This document shows positions 10,608 to 17,840 of a DNA stretch of 64,000 nucleotides, piece by piece. The DNA is taken from NCBI GenBank assembly GCA_025993795.1, contig JAMQHL010000025.1, positions 1-64,000 of the forward strand, given 5' to 3'. The position numbers and the translations under genes are program-made. The notes below the pieces were generated by a model that had not been told where the DNA came from, did no database searches, and saw nothing but the letters and a program-made list of their open reading frames with translations. This DNA is from Planctomycetota bacterium (GTDB taxonomy: Bacteria > Planctomycetota > UBA8742 > UBA2392). The first letter of the stretch is position 1, and the number at the start of each line of letters is the position of its first letter.

Positions 10608-13286
10608 CTACTTTGATGTGAAGTTCTTAATCCAGTGCGGCTCCGCTGGAGTCCAGCCGCCATCCAACATATTCTGCCAGGCTTCGTCCGTGAGCCTGTC
10701 CTTCATCGGGTGCTTGAACTCGTGGAAAGTGAGCACCGGACCGAATCCGACCAGCAGGTCGCCATCGGGGTTCAGGTACGCAATCGCACACATCCGCAGC
10801 TTGCCGGTCCCGACCTCAAGCACTTGCTTGCTGTTGCCGTCCGTGTGCACATCGGCAACGACGTCCGTGCGAAGGGCACGGCTGTCCAGTTCGCCGTACT
10901 CTGGTTGCAGCGTCCACGCTACAGAACCGGCGAAGTCCTTGATGTACTTGTAGTCCTCGGCAGACAGCTCCTTATTCTGCAGCTCCTCGTCGCTGATGCG
11001 CTTGAGGCGCTCGACCATCTGTGTCAGCCGCTTCAAGCGACGTTCTGCTTTCGGGGCCAGGATGTTCAATGCGCCAAGCCCGCGCTCCATCATCCTGCAC
11101 AGGCTGTGCATGCGGGCATAGAACTCAGGCAGTGGTTCTACAAAGCCTACGACGCGGGGTTCGCGCGGCACACCCCCGCCGGCCATCATGGTGTAACTCT
11201 GCTTTGCGTACAGAATGGTGTCGTGACGAAGCTGCGCCCAGCTTGCCAGCGCGGCGGTCAATGCGCGGTCTTCGAACGCCTGGGTCTGCATGTACGTCGG
11301 GTAGCCTTTGCGGGTCTCCTTTGCATCAAGCAGCGGCTTCAGCGCATACAGCCAGCCGTAGTACAGGTTCTGGTTCCAGTCCTTAGCGGTCAGGGTGTCC
11401 CATTCGCTGCGAATCAGCTTTGCTGTCTCTGGATAGTTCTTCCAGGCGGCATCACCCCCTTCCGCCAACAGGTCCATGGCGCGATCGCTGCCCATGACGT
11501 GCATGACGTCAAGGCCGCGGGGAAAGCCCCGAATCGGACCGCGATCGGACGAAGTGTATGTAAACCGCTGCTCCAGCGGCACGGTGTGTTCCAGCGGCTG
11601 ATCAACGTTCGGGTACACCAGCCGCCCCATGGCCTCGCTGTCCGGGATGTAACGCTGGCCCATCAGGCGCATGCCTTGCACGGCCCGCAAACCTTCCTTG
11701 AAGAGCTCTGTCCCCCAGCCCCAGGCGGCGATACCGGCAGTACCGCCATAGATTCGAGCCAGCGGCAAAGCCTCCAGCCCTTCCATGAACTTGCGCAGTG
11801 CCTTCGTGTCGGTCAGTGAGCGCGGGTCAGCGCCGCCAAGAGTGGCATTGTACTCAGCGGGTGTAAGGTCGTCGGCCGCGCCAACAAAGAACGCGGTGGA
11901 GGCATAGACGCGCATCCACAAGTCCTTGAGCGAAACGTCGCCGCGAACAGCCATGGCCCACTTGGGGCGATCCGACATTGCCGAGATCGAAGCACCTTCA
12001 ATGTCATTGGCCAGCAGCGCCGCCTGCAGGGTCATGCGGTCAGCCATCTCGGGCGTAACCGGGGGATTGGCGGTGATGCGGGCGTTGCCCTGCGGTATTT
12101 CGTGAAACAGAAACGTGGCCCGACCAAACCACATCATCGCATTGAAGTACTTCTTCAGCAGCTCTGATCGGGTGTAGTGTCCGCGCGGAACGTACTGGCT
12201 GTAGTCTTCCTTGTATCCGAAGATCGGGCTCGCATCCGGGCCCTTGTGGACCGCCATCAGCTTCAATTCAGCGCCCACCAGTTCCGCAACGTAGTCCGGC
12301 ACTTCTGCGGTGCGGGCCCCGCTTTCGATTATGCGGCCGGTTTGCTCACCATCCCTGTTTCTCTCGGCTTTGCGTTCGCGCGGGATTTCTGCCAGCAGTT
12401 TGTGCGCAACTGAAAGGTAGGCAACATTACGGCGATAGGCCTCGCCCAATCGACGCTGTTGATCAACCTGCTCGGGCGTCATGTTGCCGGCCTGCAGGTT
12501 GGCCATCGATTGCTCGTAACCCTTCTTCTGGCTGTCCAGCAGGTTGACGGTCATGTCCAACATGTCCCACGCCAGAACTTCTTCCTCCAGATCTTTGAGC
12601 GTTTCATCAAAGCAGATATGAAACAGGTGCAGGATCACGTCGGGCGTGATCACCAGCGGCACATCCTCGCGCTTGAGCAGGTCGTAGATATCGCCGAGAT
12701 CGTGACCGACGGCCTCTGGCAGCACGACAAATCCATTCTCGCGCAGCAGCCGCATCGCATCTTCATTGTTCAGAAGGTTCTGCACCCGTCTGGGCTTGGT
12801 GTTCGCGATCTTTGCTGAATCTAGCGGCAGGTCGTATTGCGGGACGACGGCCGCCGCTCCAGCCTCGCTCTGCGAGTAGTACTTGAAGAAGTCGAAGTCC
12901 GGACCGGTCAGCCGCCCCTTGTCTACAGCCGCATCGGGCACCTTTCGCTCCTGGCCCTTTGGCTTGTCTTCGCCCTCATCGGACACGGGCGCGTTGCCCG
13001 CTGCCAGGTTTCCCGCAGGGCCGGCGGGTGGCGTCGCCCACGACATCATGAATAGCGCAATGCCGAACACCGCCAGCGCGGCGGCATACAGCAGCCACGT
13101 GGCCGGAATGCGAATCTGCGGCAGTTGATAGACGGGTGCTGTTGCATCCATGTTCTTCTCCTTGTTTGCTTGCTCAATGGCGTTCGCCAGACGGGACAGT
13201 TCGGCAGCGCCCAGGCCGCCAATGTCGGGCCGCGCGCCGGCGGCCACAATGTTTGCAGTTGCACGGTCGAGGTTGGGGTCTGTCAT
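10608..13286 (-). CDS. Membrane-anchored DUF3160-like protein with cytoplasmic tail
   Basis: An 892-residue protein. Residues 1-60 form a charged cytoplasmic segment, a transmembrane helix lies at about 62-83 (ATWLLYAAALAVFGIALFMM), and the rest is extracytoplasmic. The segment GFVVLPEAVGHDLGDIYDLL followed by DVPLVITPDVILHLFHICFD resembles the N-terminal core of DUF3160 proteins, and the C-terminal FHEFKHPMKDRLTDEAW also fits. The start codon overlaps the sigma-factor stop (ATGA at 13283-13286) and has GAGGAG upstream. A second internal ATG at 13151 with AAGGAG would give a form lacking the cytoplasmic tail. Overlap with a sigma factor plus a single-pass topology is the classic anti-sigma layout, so it may sequester that sigma factor; this is inference. 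Confidence 0.75.
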   Translation of the reverse strand: MTDPNLDRATANIVAAGARPDIGGLGAAELSRLANAIEQANKEKNMDATAPVYQLPQIRIPATWLLYAAALAVFGIALFMMSWATPPAGPAGNLAAGNAPVSDEGEDKPKGQERKVPDAAVDKGRLTGPDFDFFKYYSQSEAGAAAVVPQYDLPLDSAKIANTKPRRVQNLLNNEDAMRLLRENGFVVLPEAVGHDLGDIYDLLKREDVPLVITPDVILHLFHICFDETLKDLEEEVLAWDMLDMTVNLLDSQKKGYEQSMANLQAGNMTPEQVDQQRRLGEAYRRNVAYLSVAHKLLAEIPRERKAERNRDGEQTGRIIESGARTAEVPDYVAELVGAELKLMAVHKGPDASPIFGYKEDYSQYVPRGHYTRSELLKKYFNAMMWFGRATFLFHEIPQGNARITANPPVTPEMADRMTLQAALLANDIEGASISAMSDRPKWAMAVRGDVSLKDLWMRVYASTAFFVGAADDLTPAEYNATLGGADPRSLTDTKALRKFMEGLEALPLARIYGGTAGIAAWGWGTELFKEGLRAVQGMRLMGQRYIPDSEAMGRLVYPNVDQPLEHTVPLEQRFTYTSSDRGPIRGFPRGLDVMHVMGSDRAMDLLAEGGDAAWKNYPETAKLIRSEWDTLTAKDWNQNLYYGWLYALKPLLDAKETRKGYPTYMQTQAFEDRALTAALASWAQLRHDTILYAKQSYTMMAGGGVPREPRVVGFVEPLPEFYARMHSLCRMMERGLGALNILAPKAERRLKRLTQMVERLKRISDEELQNKELSAEDYKYIKDFAGSVAWTLQPEYGELDSRALRTDVVADVHTDGNSKQVLEVGTGKLRMCAIAYLNPDGDLLVGFGPVLTFHEFKHPMKDRLTDEAWQNMLDGGWTPAEPHWIKNFTSK

Positions 13287-13858
13287 AGCAGCTCCTCGGG
13301 GTTCTGGACGATCCGGCGCAGCACCACATGCAGTGCCACGCGCGCCCGTGCCAGCAGCGACTCCACGGCCTTGATGCCAAGCTGCATGCGCACGCCGATT
13401 TCGGCGTGGCTCATGCCTTCCCGATAGAATGCGAGCAGCGCCTCGCGCTGCCGCGGCGCCAGCTCGTCGAGCGCGGCGGCGCATACGGCACGCACTTCTG
13501 CCTTCATCAACGCGTCTTCCGGCATGGCATCGCCCGCGAGGAATGACGGGCGCAAATCCTCGGGCCGCACGCCAAGCGACGTCAGCGTCATCGCATGGCG
13601 CCCCGCTTTGCGACTGGTGTCGATCAGCTTGTTGCGGGTCACCGCCACCAGCCATGCCCACATCGCCTCATCGTCGGCCCACCGCCTGCCGCCGTTGCGC
13701 TCACGCACCGCAGCCGCAAGTGCTTCCTGCACCGCATCCAGCGCGGCTTCGCGGTCGTGACTTCGCGACGCTGCGAAGGCAAACAGCGGCTCGGCGAGCG
13801 AAAGAAATCGCTCAAGGCCTGGCGCCTGTTGCCGAAGCGGCGGTGACATGACCGGCAT
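13283..13858 (-). CDS. RNA polymerase sigma factor, ECF-like sigma-70 family
   Basis: A 191-residue sigma factor. Region 2 is visible in FAASRSHDREAALDAVQEAL followed by WAWLVAVTRNKLIDTSRK. Region 4 is DELAPRQREALLAFYREGMS followed by HAEIGVRMQLGIKAVESLLA and RARVALH, a clear helix-turn-helix with the usual spacing. Length fits an ECF sigma factor. The start at MPVMSPPLRQQ is chosen because AAAGG lies 5 bases upstream; starts nine codons earlier (13885) or further up are possible. Its stop overlaps the start of the membrane protein at 13286, indicating co-expression. A secretin-N-domain protein is divergently transcribed and may be part of the regulon. Confidence 0.85.
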   Translation of the reverse strand: MPVMSPPLRQQAPGLERFLSLAEPLFAFAASRSHDREAALDAVQEALAAAVRERNGGRRWADDEAMWAWLVAVTRNKLIDTSRKAGRHAMTLTSLGVRPEDLRPSFLAGDAMPEDALMKAEVRAVCAAALDELAPRQREALLAFYREGMSHAEIGVRMQLGIKAVESLLARARVALHVVLRRIVQNPEELL

Positions 13859-14043
13859 TGTCGCCTTTGATTCGTGCTGCACCATAGACTCGTTCGAGAA
13901 GCCTCCGCCCCTCGCACTTTCCTGAAATTTCGCAAAGCGTCCAACGCCAGCCAACGCCAAACGTTTCAATAGACGTCCAAGCCGGACGGCTTCCCAACCA
14001 AACCTGACGCAAGGCACTCCGCATACCGGAGAAAGGAACTGCT

Positions 14044-14853
14044 ATGTCCAAACGACTTCGCGTACTCACAGCCGCCCTGCTGGTAGCGGCAACGTTCACA
14101 CTCAGCGGTGCCCAGGAAGCAAAACCGGAGGCACCCGACACCTACCGCCTGCGCGGCTTGACCGAAGTAAAGGTCGACGAGCTGATGCGCCTGTATTCGG
14201 CGCAGACAGGCCGGCCGATCATTGTTCAGCCGAAGGCACTTCCGGAAAGCGTGACCGTCCTTACCGGCGAGGCGGAAAGCAACGCCGGCGTCGAATCACT
14301 GTTGCGGACAACGCTGGCGCAGTATCGCCTGGCGCTCGTGCAGGTCGGCGAGTTCGACCAGATTGTGCCAACCGTGGAAGCACTGACATGGGCCCGCACC
14401 GTAAAGCCTGACGAACTGAAACGCATTGAGCCGCTGCTGGTCGTTCGCACAGTTGTGACGCTGAAGCACATGACGGCAAACGCAGTCGCGTCTGCCTTGC
14501 GCAACCTTTCGAACCGACAGGGTGGATTGGTCCAACCGATCGCGGATGCCGGCCGACAGCCGGGCGCTGTATTGATTTGCGACTATGCCGAGAATGTGCG
14601 CGAGCTGCTGGCAGTGATAGATCTGATTGACCAACCGCGCGAGCAAGCGCCTGACGCGATGCGCAGCGAAGTCATCACACTCAAGCACACACAGGCAAGC
14701 GACATCATGGCTGCGCTGCAATCGGCCTGCGGCGACAACGTCAGGGCGGGAGTCGATGCGATGAACAACCGCGTCGTCATCTCCGGCAGCAATGAACAGG
14801 TTGAGCGGGTAATCGACGTGGTCAACAAGCTCGACCAGCCGAAAGCCAAGTGA
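14044..14853 (+). CDS. Exported protein with secretin N-domain (NolW-like) repeats
   Basis: A 269-residue protein with a signal peptide (LTAALLVAATFTLSGAQ, cleavage near residue 23). Two copies of the secretin short N-domain follow: VVTLKHMTANAVASALRNLS ending VLICDYAENVRELLAVIDLI, and VITLKHTQASDIMAALQSAC ending VVISGSNEQVERVIDVVNKL. Before them is an STN-like segment (YSAQTGRPIIVQPKALPESV). It stops before any secretin pore domain, so it cannot form the outer-membrane channel itself. It may be a periplasmic partner of a secretin or a degenerate derivative. It has an AAAGGA site upstream and diverges from the sigma-factor operon. Confidence 0.8.
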   Translation: MSKRLRVLTAALLVAATFTLSGAQEAKPEAPDTYRLRGLTEVKVDELMRLYSAQTGRPIIVQPKALPESVTVLTGEAESNAGVESLLRTTLAQYRLALVQVGEFDQIVPTVEALTWARTVKPDELKRIEPLLVVRTVVTLKHMTANAVASALRNLSNRQGGLVQPIADAGRQPGAVLICDYAENVRELLAVIDLIDQPREQAPDAMRSEVITLKHTQASDIMAALQSACGDNVRAGVDAMNNRVVISGSNEQVERVIDVVNKLDQPKAK

Positions 14854-14909
14854 CTACGGCGGCCGGGGCGCGGGATTGCCTGCGCCCCGCTGCGCGTTAG
14901 AACGGCTGC

Positions 14910-15044
14910 ATGCCCTGGTACATCATTCTCGGCTTGGGGCTTTCGCTGGTGCTAGGCGCCGGAATGCTGGCGTTCATCTATTTTGGCTTGATCAAGCCGG
15001 GCCAGAAGGACTCTCCGGTTCCTCCGACACCACCTGCGCCGTGA
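14910..15044 (+). CDS. Small single-pass membrane protein, 44 residues
   Basis: A 44-residue frame starting MPWYIILGLGLSLVLGAGML, giving one hydrophobic helix of about 27 residues, then a short Lys/Gln segment and a Pro-rich tail (DSPVPPTPPAP). It overlaps the 3' end of the convergent AMMECR1 gene by 53 bases. There is no strong Shine-Dalgarno site, but the helix-plus-polar-tail layout resembles the other short membrane frames at 1315 and 24645. Function unknown. Confidence 0.45.
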   Translation: MPWYIILGLGLSLVLGAGMLAFIYFGLIKPGQKDSPVPPTPPAP

Positions 15045-15579
15045 AGCTCAGTACCTCGGTGCCGGGCTGTTTCCAGGCATCTGCGGCAAGGCCGGCTTTG
15101 TGGCATGTGTGCGCCAGAAATTCCTCACGGTCCCACCCCCACTCTGTCGCCACCTGGGGCAGCAGCACACCGGAACGGTGGCCGCGTCGAATGTAGAGAC
15201 CATGGACGCCAGGAACGACATCGGCGGGGTCAGCGGGCACCATCGGCGTCAGGACACTGACTTCATACACCAATTCTGGCAGCTCATGTTTGGTCACGGC
15301 GGGGAAGCGGCTGTCGCGCGTGCCGGCAGCGACGGCAAGCTCAAGCAGTAGATCGCCCAATGGGCCTTCGTTCTGCATGTGACCTATGCACCCGCGAAGA
15401 TCGCCGGCACGCGTATGCAGGCTGACGAACGCGCCGCACGGCAAGGCAAGGCCGCCGGTGAAAGGCTTCGCAGGCGTCAGCATTCGCCCGTTCGCGATAA
15501 AATGTTCGAGGCTTGAACGAACAAGCAACAACGCGTCGCGTCGCTCGCTCGCGGACAATGGCCCGGTGCTCTGCTGCAT
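14992..15579 (-). CDS. AMMECR1-domain protein
   Basis: A 195-residue protein of the AMMECR1 family, whose biochemical activity is not established. The family hallmark LRGCIGHM is present, together with CGAFVSLHTRAG just before it, FPAVTKHELPELVYEVSVL, a GLYIRRGHRSGVLLPQVATE segment and the closing WDREEFLAHTCHKAGL. The start MQQSTGPLSASER is chosen over upstream alternatives because AAGGAG lies 7 bases before it. In many prokaryotes AMMECR1 is associated with MEMO and a radical SAM protein; neither is nearby here. It diverges from the etf genes. Confidence 0.92.
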   Translation of the reverse strand: MQQSTGPLSASERRDALLLVRSSLEHFIANGRMLTPAKPFTGGLALPCGAFVSLHTRAGDLRGCIGHMQNEGPLGDLLLELAVAAGTRDSRFPAVTKHELPELVYEVSVLTPMVPADPADVVPGVHGLYIRRGHRSGVLLPQVATEWGWDREEFLAHTCHKAGLAADAWKQPGTEVLSFTAQVVSEEPESPSGPA

Positions 15580-15682
15580 GGAATAACTCCTTGCGGTCGT
15601 TGCGTGCGCGAATATGCTCCGGTCCGCATCATAGGAACCGTGGGCAAGCACGCCCATCCAACGACCGACAAGTGAGCCATCC

Positions 15683-16432
15683 ATGGAAATAGTCGTGTGC
15701 ATCCGCAGGGCGCCAACCACAGACGCGCGCATCAAACCGGCCGGCGATGGCAAGAACTACGAGCCCGGCGGGATCAACTACGATATCAGCGAGTACGACA
15801 AGTACGCGATTGAAGCCGGCATCCAGCTGAAAGAGAAGCACTCGGGCAAGGTAACCGTGCTGTGCATGGGCTCGAAGGAAGCCACCAAAGAAGTACGGAC
15901 AGCAATTGCCATGGGCTGCGACGCGGCCGAGTTGCTGGTGGACGAAGCATTCCGTGACTCGTGGGCGACAGCCAACGCGCTTGCGGCCCGCATCAAGACG
16001 CTGCCTCACGACATCGTGCTGTTCGGATGGAACAGCGTTGACAACCAGAGCGCGGCAACGGGCCAGATGGTCGCCGAGCTTCTGGGCCTGCCCAGTGTCA
16101 GCGTTGCAGTAAACATGGAAGTTGCCGATGGTGCCGCGCAGATCGAGCGCCTGGCCGCCGGCGGAAAGCGCGAGAAGTACCACGTCAAGCTGCCCGCTGT
16201 GGTGACGTGCCAGAAGGGGCTGAACAAGTACCGAAGCCCGAACATGAAGGGCATCATGGCCGCCAAGAAGACGGTCGTGACAGAGATGCCGGCCAACGCA
16301 CCCGCAGACGGCGTTTCTGTCTTGCGGCTGCAACCGCCACCGCCGCGCGCCGACGGCAAAATTGTGGGTAAGGGTTCCGATGCTGTGAGCGAGCTGGTTC
16401 GCCTGCTGCGGGAAGAAGCCAAAGTAATCTGA
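15683..16432 (+). CDS. etfB: Electron transfer flavoprotein, beta subunit
   Basis: A 249-residue protein that binds AMP and pairs with EtfA to carry electrons from acyl-CoA and other flavin dehydrogenases. Recognisable segments are NYDISEYDKYAIEAGIQLKE, VLCMGSKEATKEVRTAIAMG followed by CDAAELL, and the ETF-beta signature region VAVNMEV to KLPAVVTCQKGLNKYR, followed by SPNMKGIMAAKK. Length is normal for EtfB. The etfA gene follows after 18 bases, the standard order for this heterodimer. No acyl-CoA dehydrogenase is nearby. Confidence 0.96.
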   Translation: MEIVVCIRRAPTTDARIKPAGDGKNYEPGGINYDISEYDKYAIEAGIQLKEKHSGKVTVLCMGSKEATKEVRTAIAMGCDAAELLVDEAFRDSWATANALAARIKTLPHDIVLFGWNSVDNQSAATGQMVAELLGLPSVSVAVNMEVADGAAQIERLAAGGKREKYHVKLPAVVTCQKGLNKYRSPNMKGIMAAKKTVVTEMPANAPADGVSVLRLQPPPPRADGKIVGKGSDAVSELVRLLREEAKVI

Positions 16433-16450
16433 TTACGCGAAGGATTGTCC

Positions 16451-17428
16451 ATGCCGGATGTACTCGTTTTCATTGAATGCAGCGAAGGCAAGCCCGTGAA
16501 GACCGCCCTGCAGGCACTCGGCGCTGGCAGCCGTCTCGCCACCGAGCTTGGCGGAGTTGCGATCGCGTTAGTGATCGGCGGAGACGGCGGCGATCTTGGC
16601 AAGAAGGGTGCGGGCAAAGTGCTGGTGGCGTCCGGCGACGCGGTCAAGGCCTACAGCCCCGACGGGTACGCCCGCATATTGGCGGACCAAGCGGCAGCGA
16701 CCGGCGCTGGCGTCGTTCTGGCCAGCGCCACACCGATGGGCAAAGATTTCGTGGCTCGGGCTGCAGCGCGCGCCAAGTGCGGACTTGCCGCTGACTGCAC
16801 CGAGTTGAAAGTTGAAGGCGGAAAGCCCGTCGCAGTGCGGCCAGTGTACGCCGGCAAGGCAATGCTCGCCGTGCAGGCCCCCGGTCAATTGTGGGCGACA
16901 TTGCGCGCCAATGCCTTTGGCGAAGCGACCACTGCCCTTGATGCAAAGATCGATCCCGTAGTGATCGGGTTCGACACCAGCTCGTTGAAGGCTGTCGTGC
17001 GCGAAATTGTAGAGGGCGTGCGGGGCAAGCTTGATGTTGCTGAGGCAGAAGTGGTGGTATCAGGCGGGCGCGGTTTGAAAGACCCCGCAGGCGAAGGCAA
17101 GCAGAACTGGCAGAACCTGGAGAAACTTTCAGAAGCGATCGGCGCTGCCGTTGGCGCTTCAAGGGCCGTTGTGGACGCAGGCTGGCGTCCCCATGGCGAC
17201 CAGGTGGGGCAAACGGGAAAGACGGTCAGCCCGAAGCTGTATATCGCATGCGGAATCAGCGGAGCGATCCAGCACCTCGCCGGCATGAGTGGCAGCAAAG
17301 TGATTGTCGCGATCAACAAGGATGAGAACGCGCCGATCTTCAAGGTCGCTGACTACGGCATCGTCGGCACCGTCGAAGAAGTAGTGCCGGCACTAACCGA
17401 AGCGTTCAACAAGTCGCTGCAGGGATAG
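16451..17428 (+). CDS. etfA: Electron transfer flavoprotein, alpha subunit
   Basis: A 325-residue FAD-binding subunit of the electron transfer flavoprotein. The C-terminal FAD domain contains VVVSGGRGLKDP, the GASRAVVDAGWRPHGDQVGQ loop, the signature LYIACGISGAIQHLAGMS and VIVAINKDENAPIFKVADYG, all diagnostic. The ATG at 16451 with AAGGAT upstream is used rather than a TTG two codons earlier. It follows etfB in one transcript. A 412-base non-coding stretch follows. Confidence 0.96.
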   Translation: MPDVLVFIECSEGKPVKTALQALGAGSRLATELGGVAIALVIGGDGGDLGKKGAGKVLVASGDAVKAYSPDGYARILADQAAATGAGVVLASATPMGKDFVARAAARAKCGLAADCTELKVEGGKPVAVRPVYAGKAMLAVQAPGQLWATLRANAFGEATTALDAKIDPVVIGFDTSSLKAVVREIVEGVRGKLDVAEAEVVVSGGRGLKDPAGEGKQNWQNLEKLSEAIGAAVGASRAVVDAGWRPHGDQVGQTGKTVSPKLYIACGISGAIQHLAGMSGSKVIVAINKDENAPIFKVADYGIVGTVEEVVPALTEAFNKSLQG

Positions 17429-17840
17429 CCCCACGGCTTGAAACTCGAAACCGGGCCAGCGGCGCGGGCGGAAGCGCGAAGTGGACCGTTTGTCCACAAT
17501 TCGTTGGGGCTTCGCAACGCTGTCCTATGCCGAAAGAACTTGCCGCGTGAGTCTGCGCATTACACAACGTAACTTATAACATGTGATTTCACTGACACAC
17601 CCTAAGCCACAGATAACGCTATACTTAGAGCCCACTTTGACATCAGACTCAGCTTCAGAAGCGCTCAGGATTTTTGCCTTTTGATTTTGCTGAAACCTTG
17701 ATTTCTAGCCTGTCCGGCTCGGGCACTGACACGTTATCCACAATGTGTGTGGGAAATGCCGAGGCGATTTCTGACATACCCGCCCGCCTTGAGACTCAAG
17801 CCCTGCACGCTATTCTGACCCCGCAGGTCGAGACCCGAAC
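17429..17840. other. Non-coding stretch with inverted repeat and DnaA-box match
   Basis: A 412-base interval without a convincing gene. It holds an inverted repeat GTGGAC-cgttt-GTCCAC (17481-17497), a one-mismatch DnaA box TTGTCCACA (17490-17498), an exact DnaA-box match TTATCCACA (17734-17742) and a locally AT-rich run near 17665-17700. A TATACT hexamer at 17620-17625 could be a -10 element but has no good -35 partner. It may hold the promoter of the ligase gene at 17841. An open frame across its end looks like an overlap shadow. Confidence 0.6.
17734..17742 (+). promoter_or_regulatory. Perfect DnaA-box consensus match
   Basis: TTATCCACA matches the high-affinity DnaA box exactly. A near match lies about 240 bases upstream. 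A single exact nonamer is expected by chance in a window this size, so binding is only possible. Confidence 0.3.

Noticed and set aside
13287..13661. An upstream extension of the DUF3160-like frame reaching into the sigma-factor gene.
   Set aside because: It runs through the sigma-factor gene in another frame, while a good ATG with GAGGAG lies at the overlap point 13286.
17429..17840. Chromosomal replication origin.
   Set aside because: Only one perfect and one near DnaA box, and no dnaA, dnaN, gidA or rpmH neighbours; evidence too thin.
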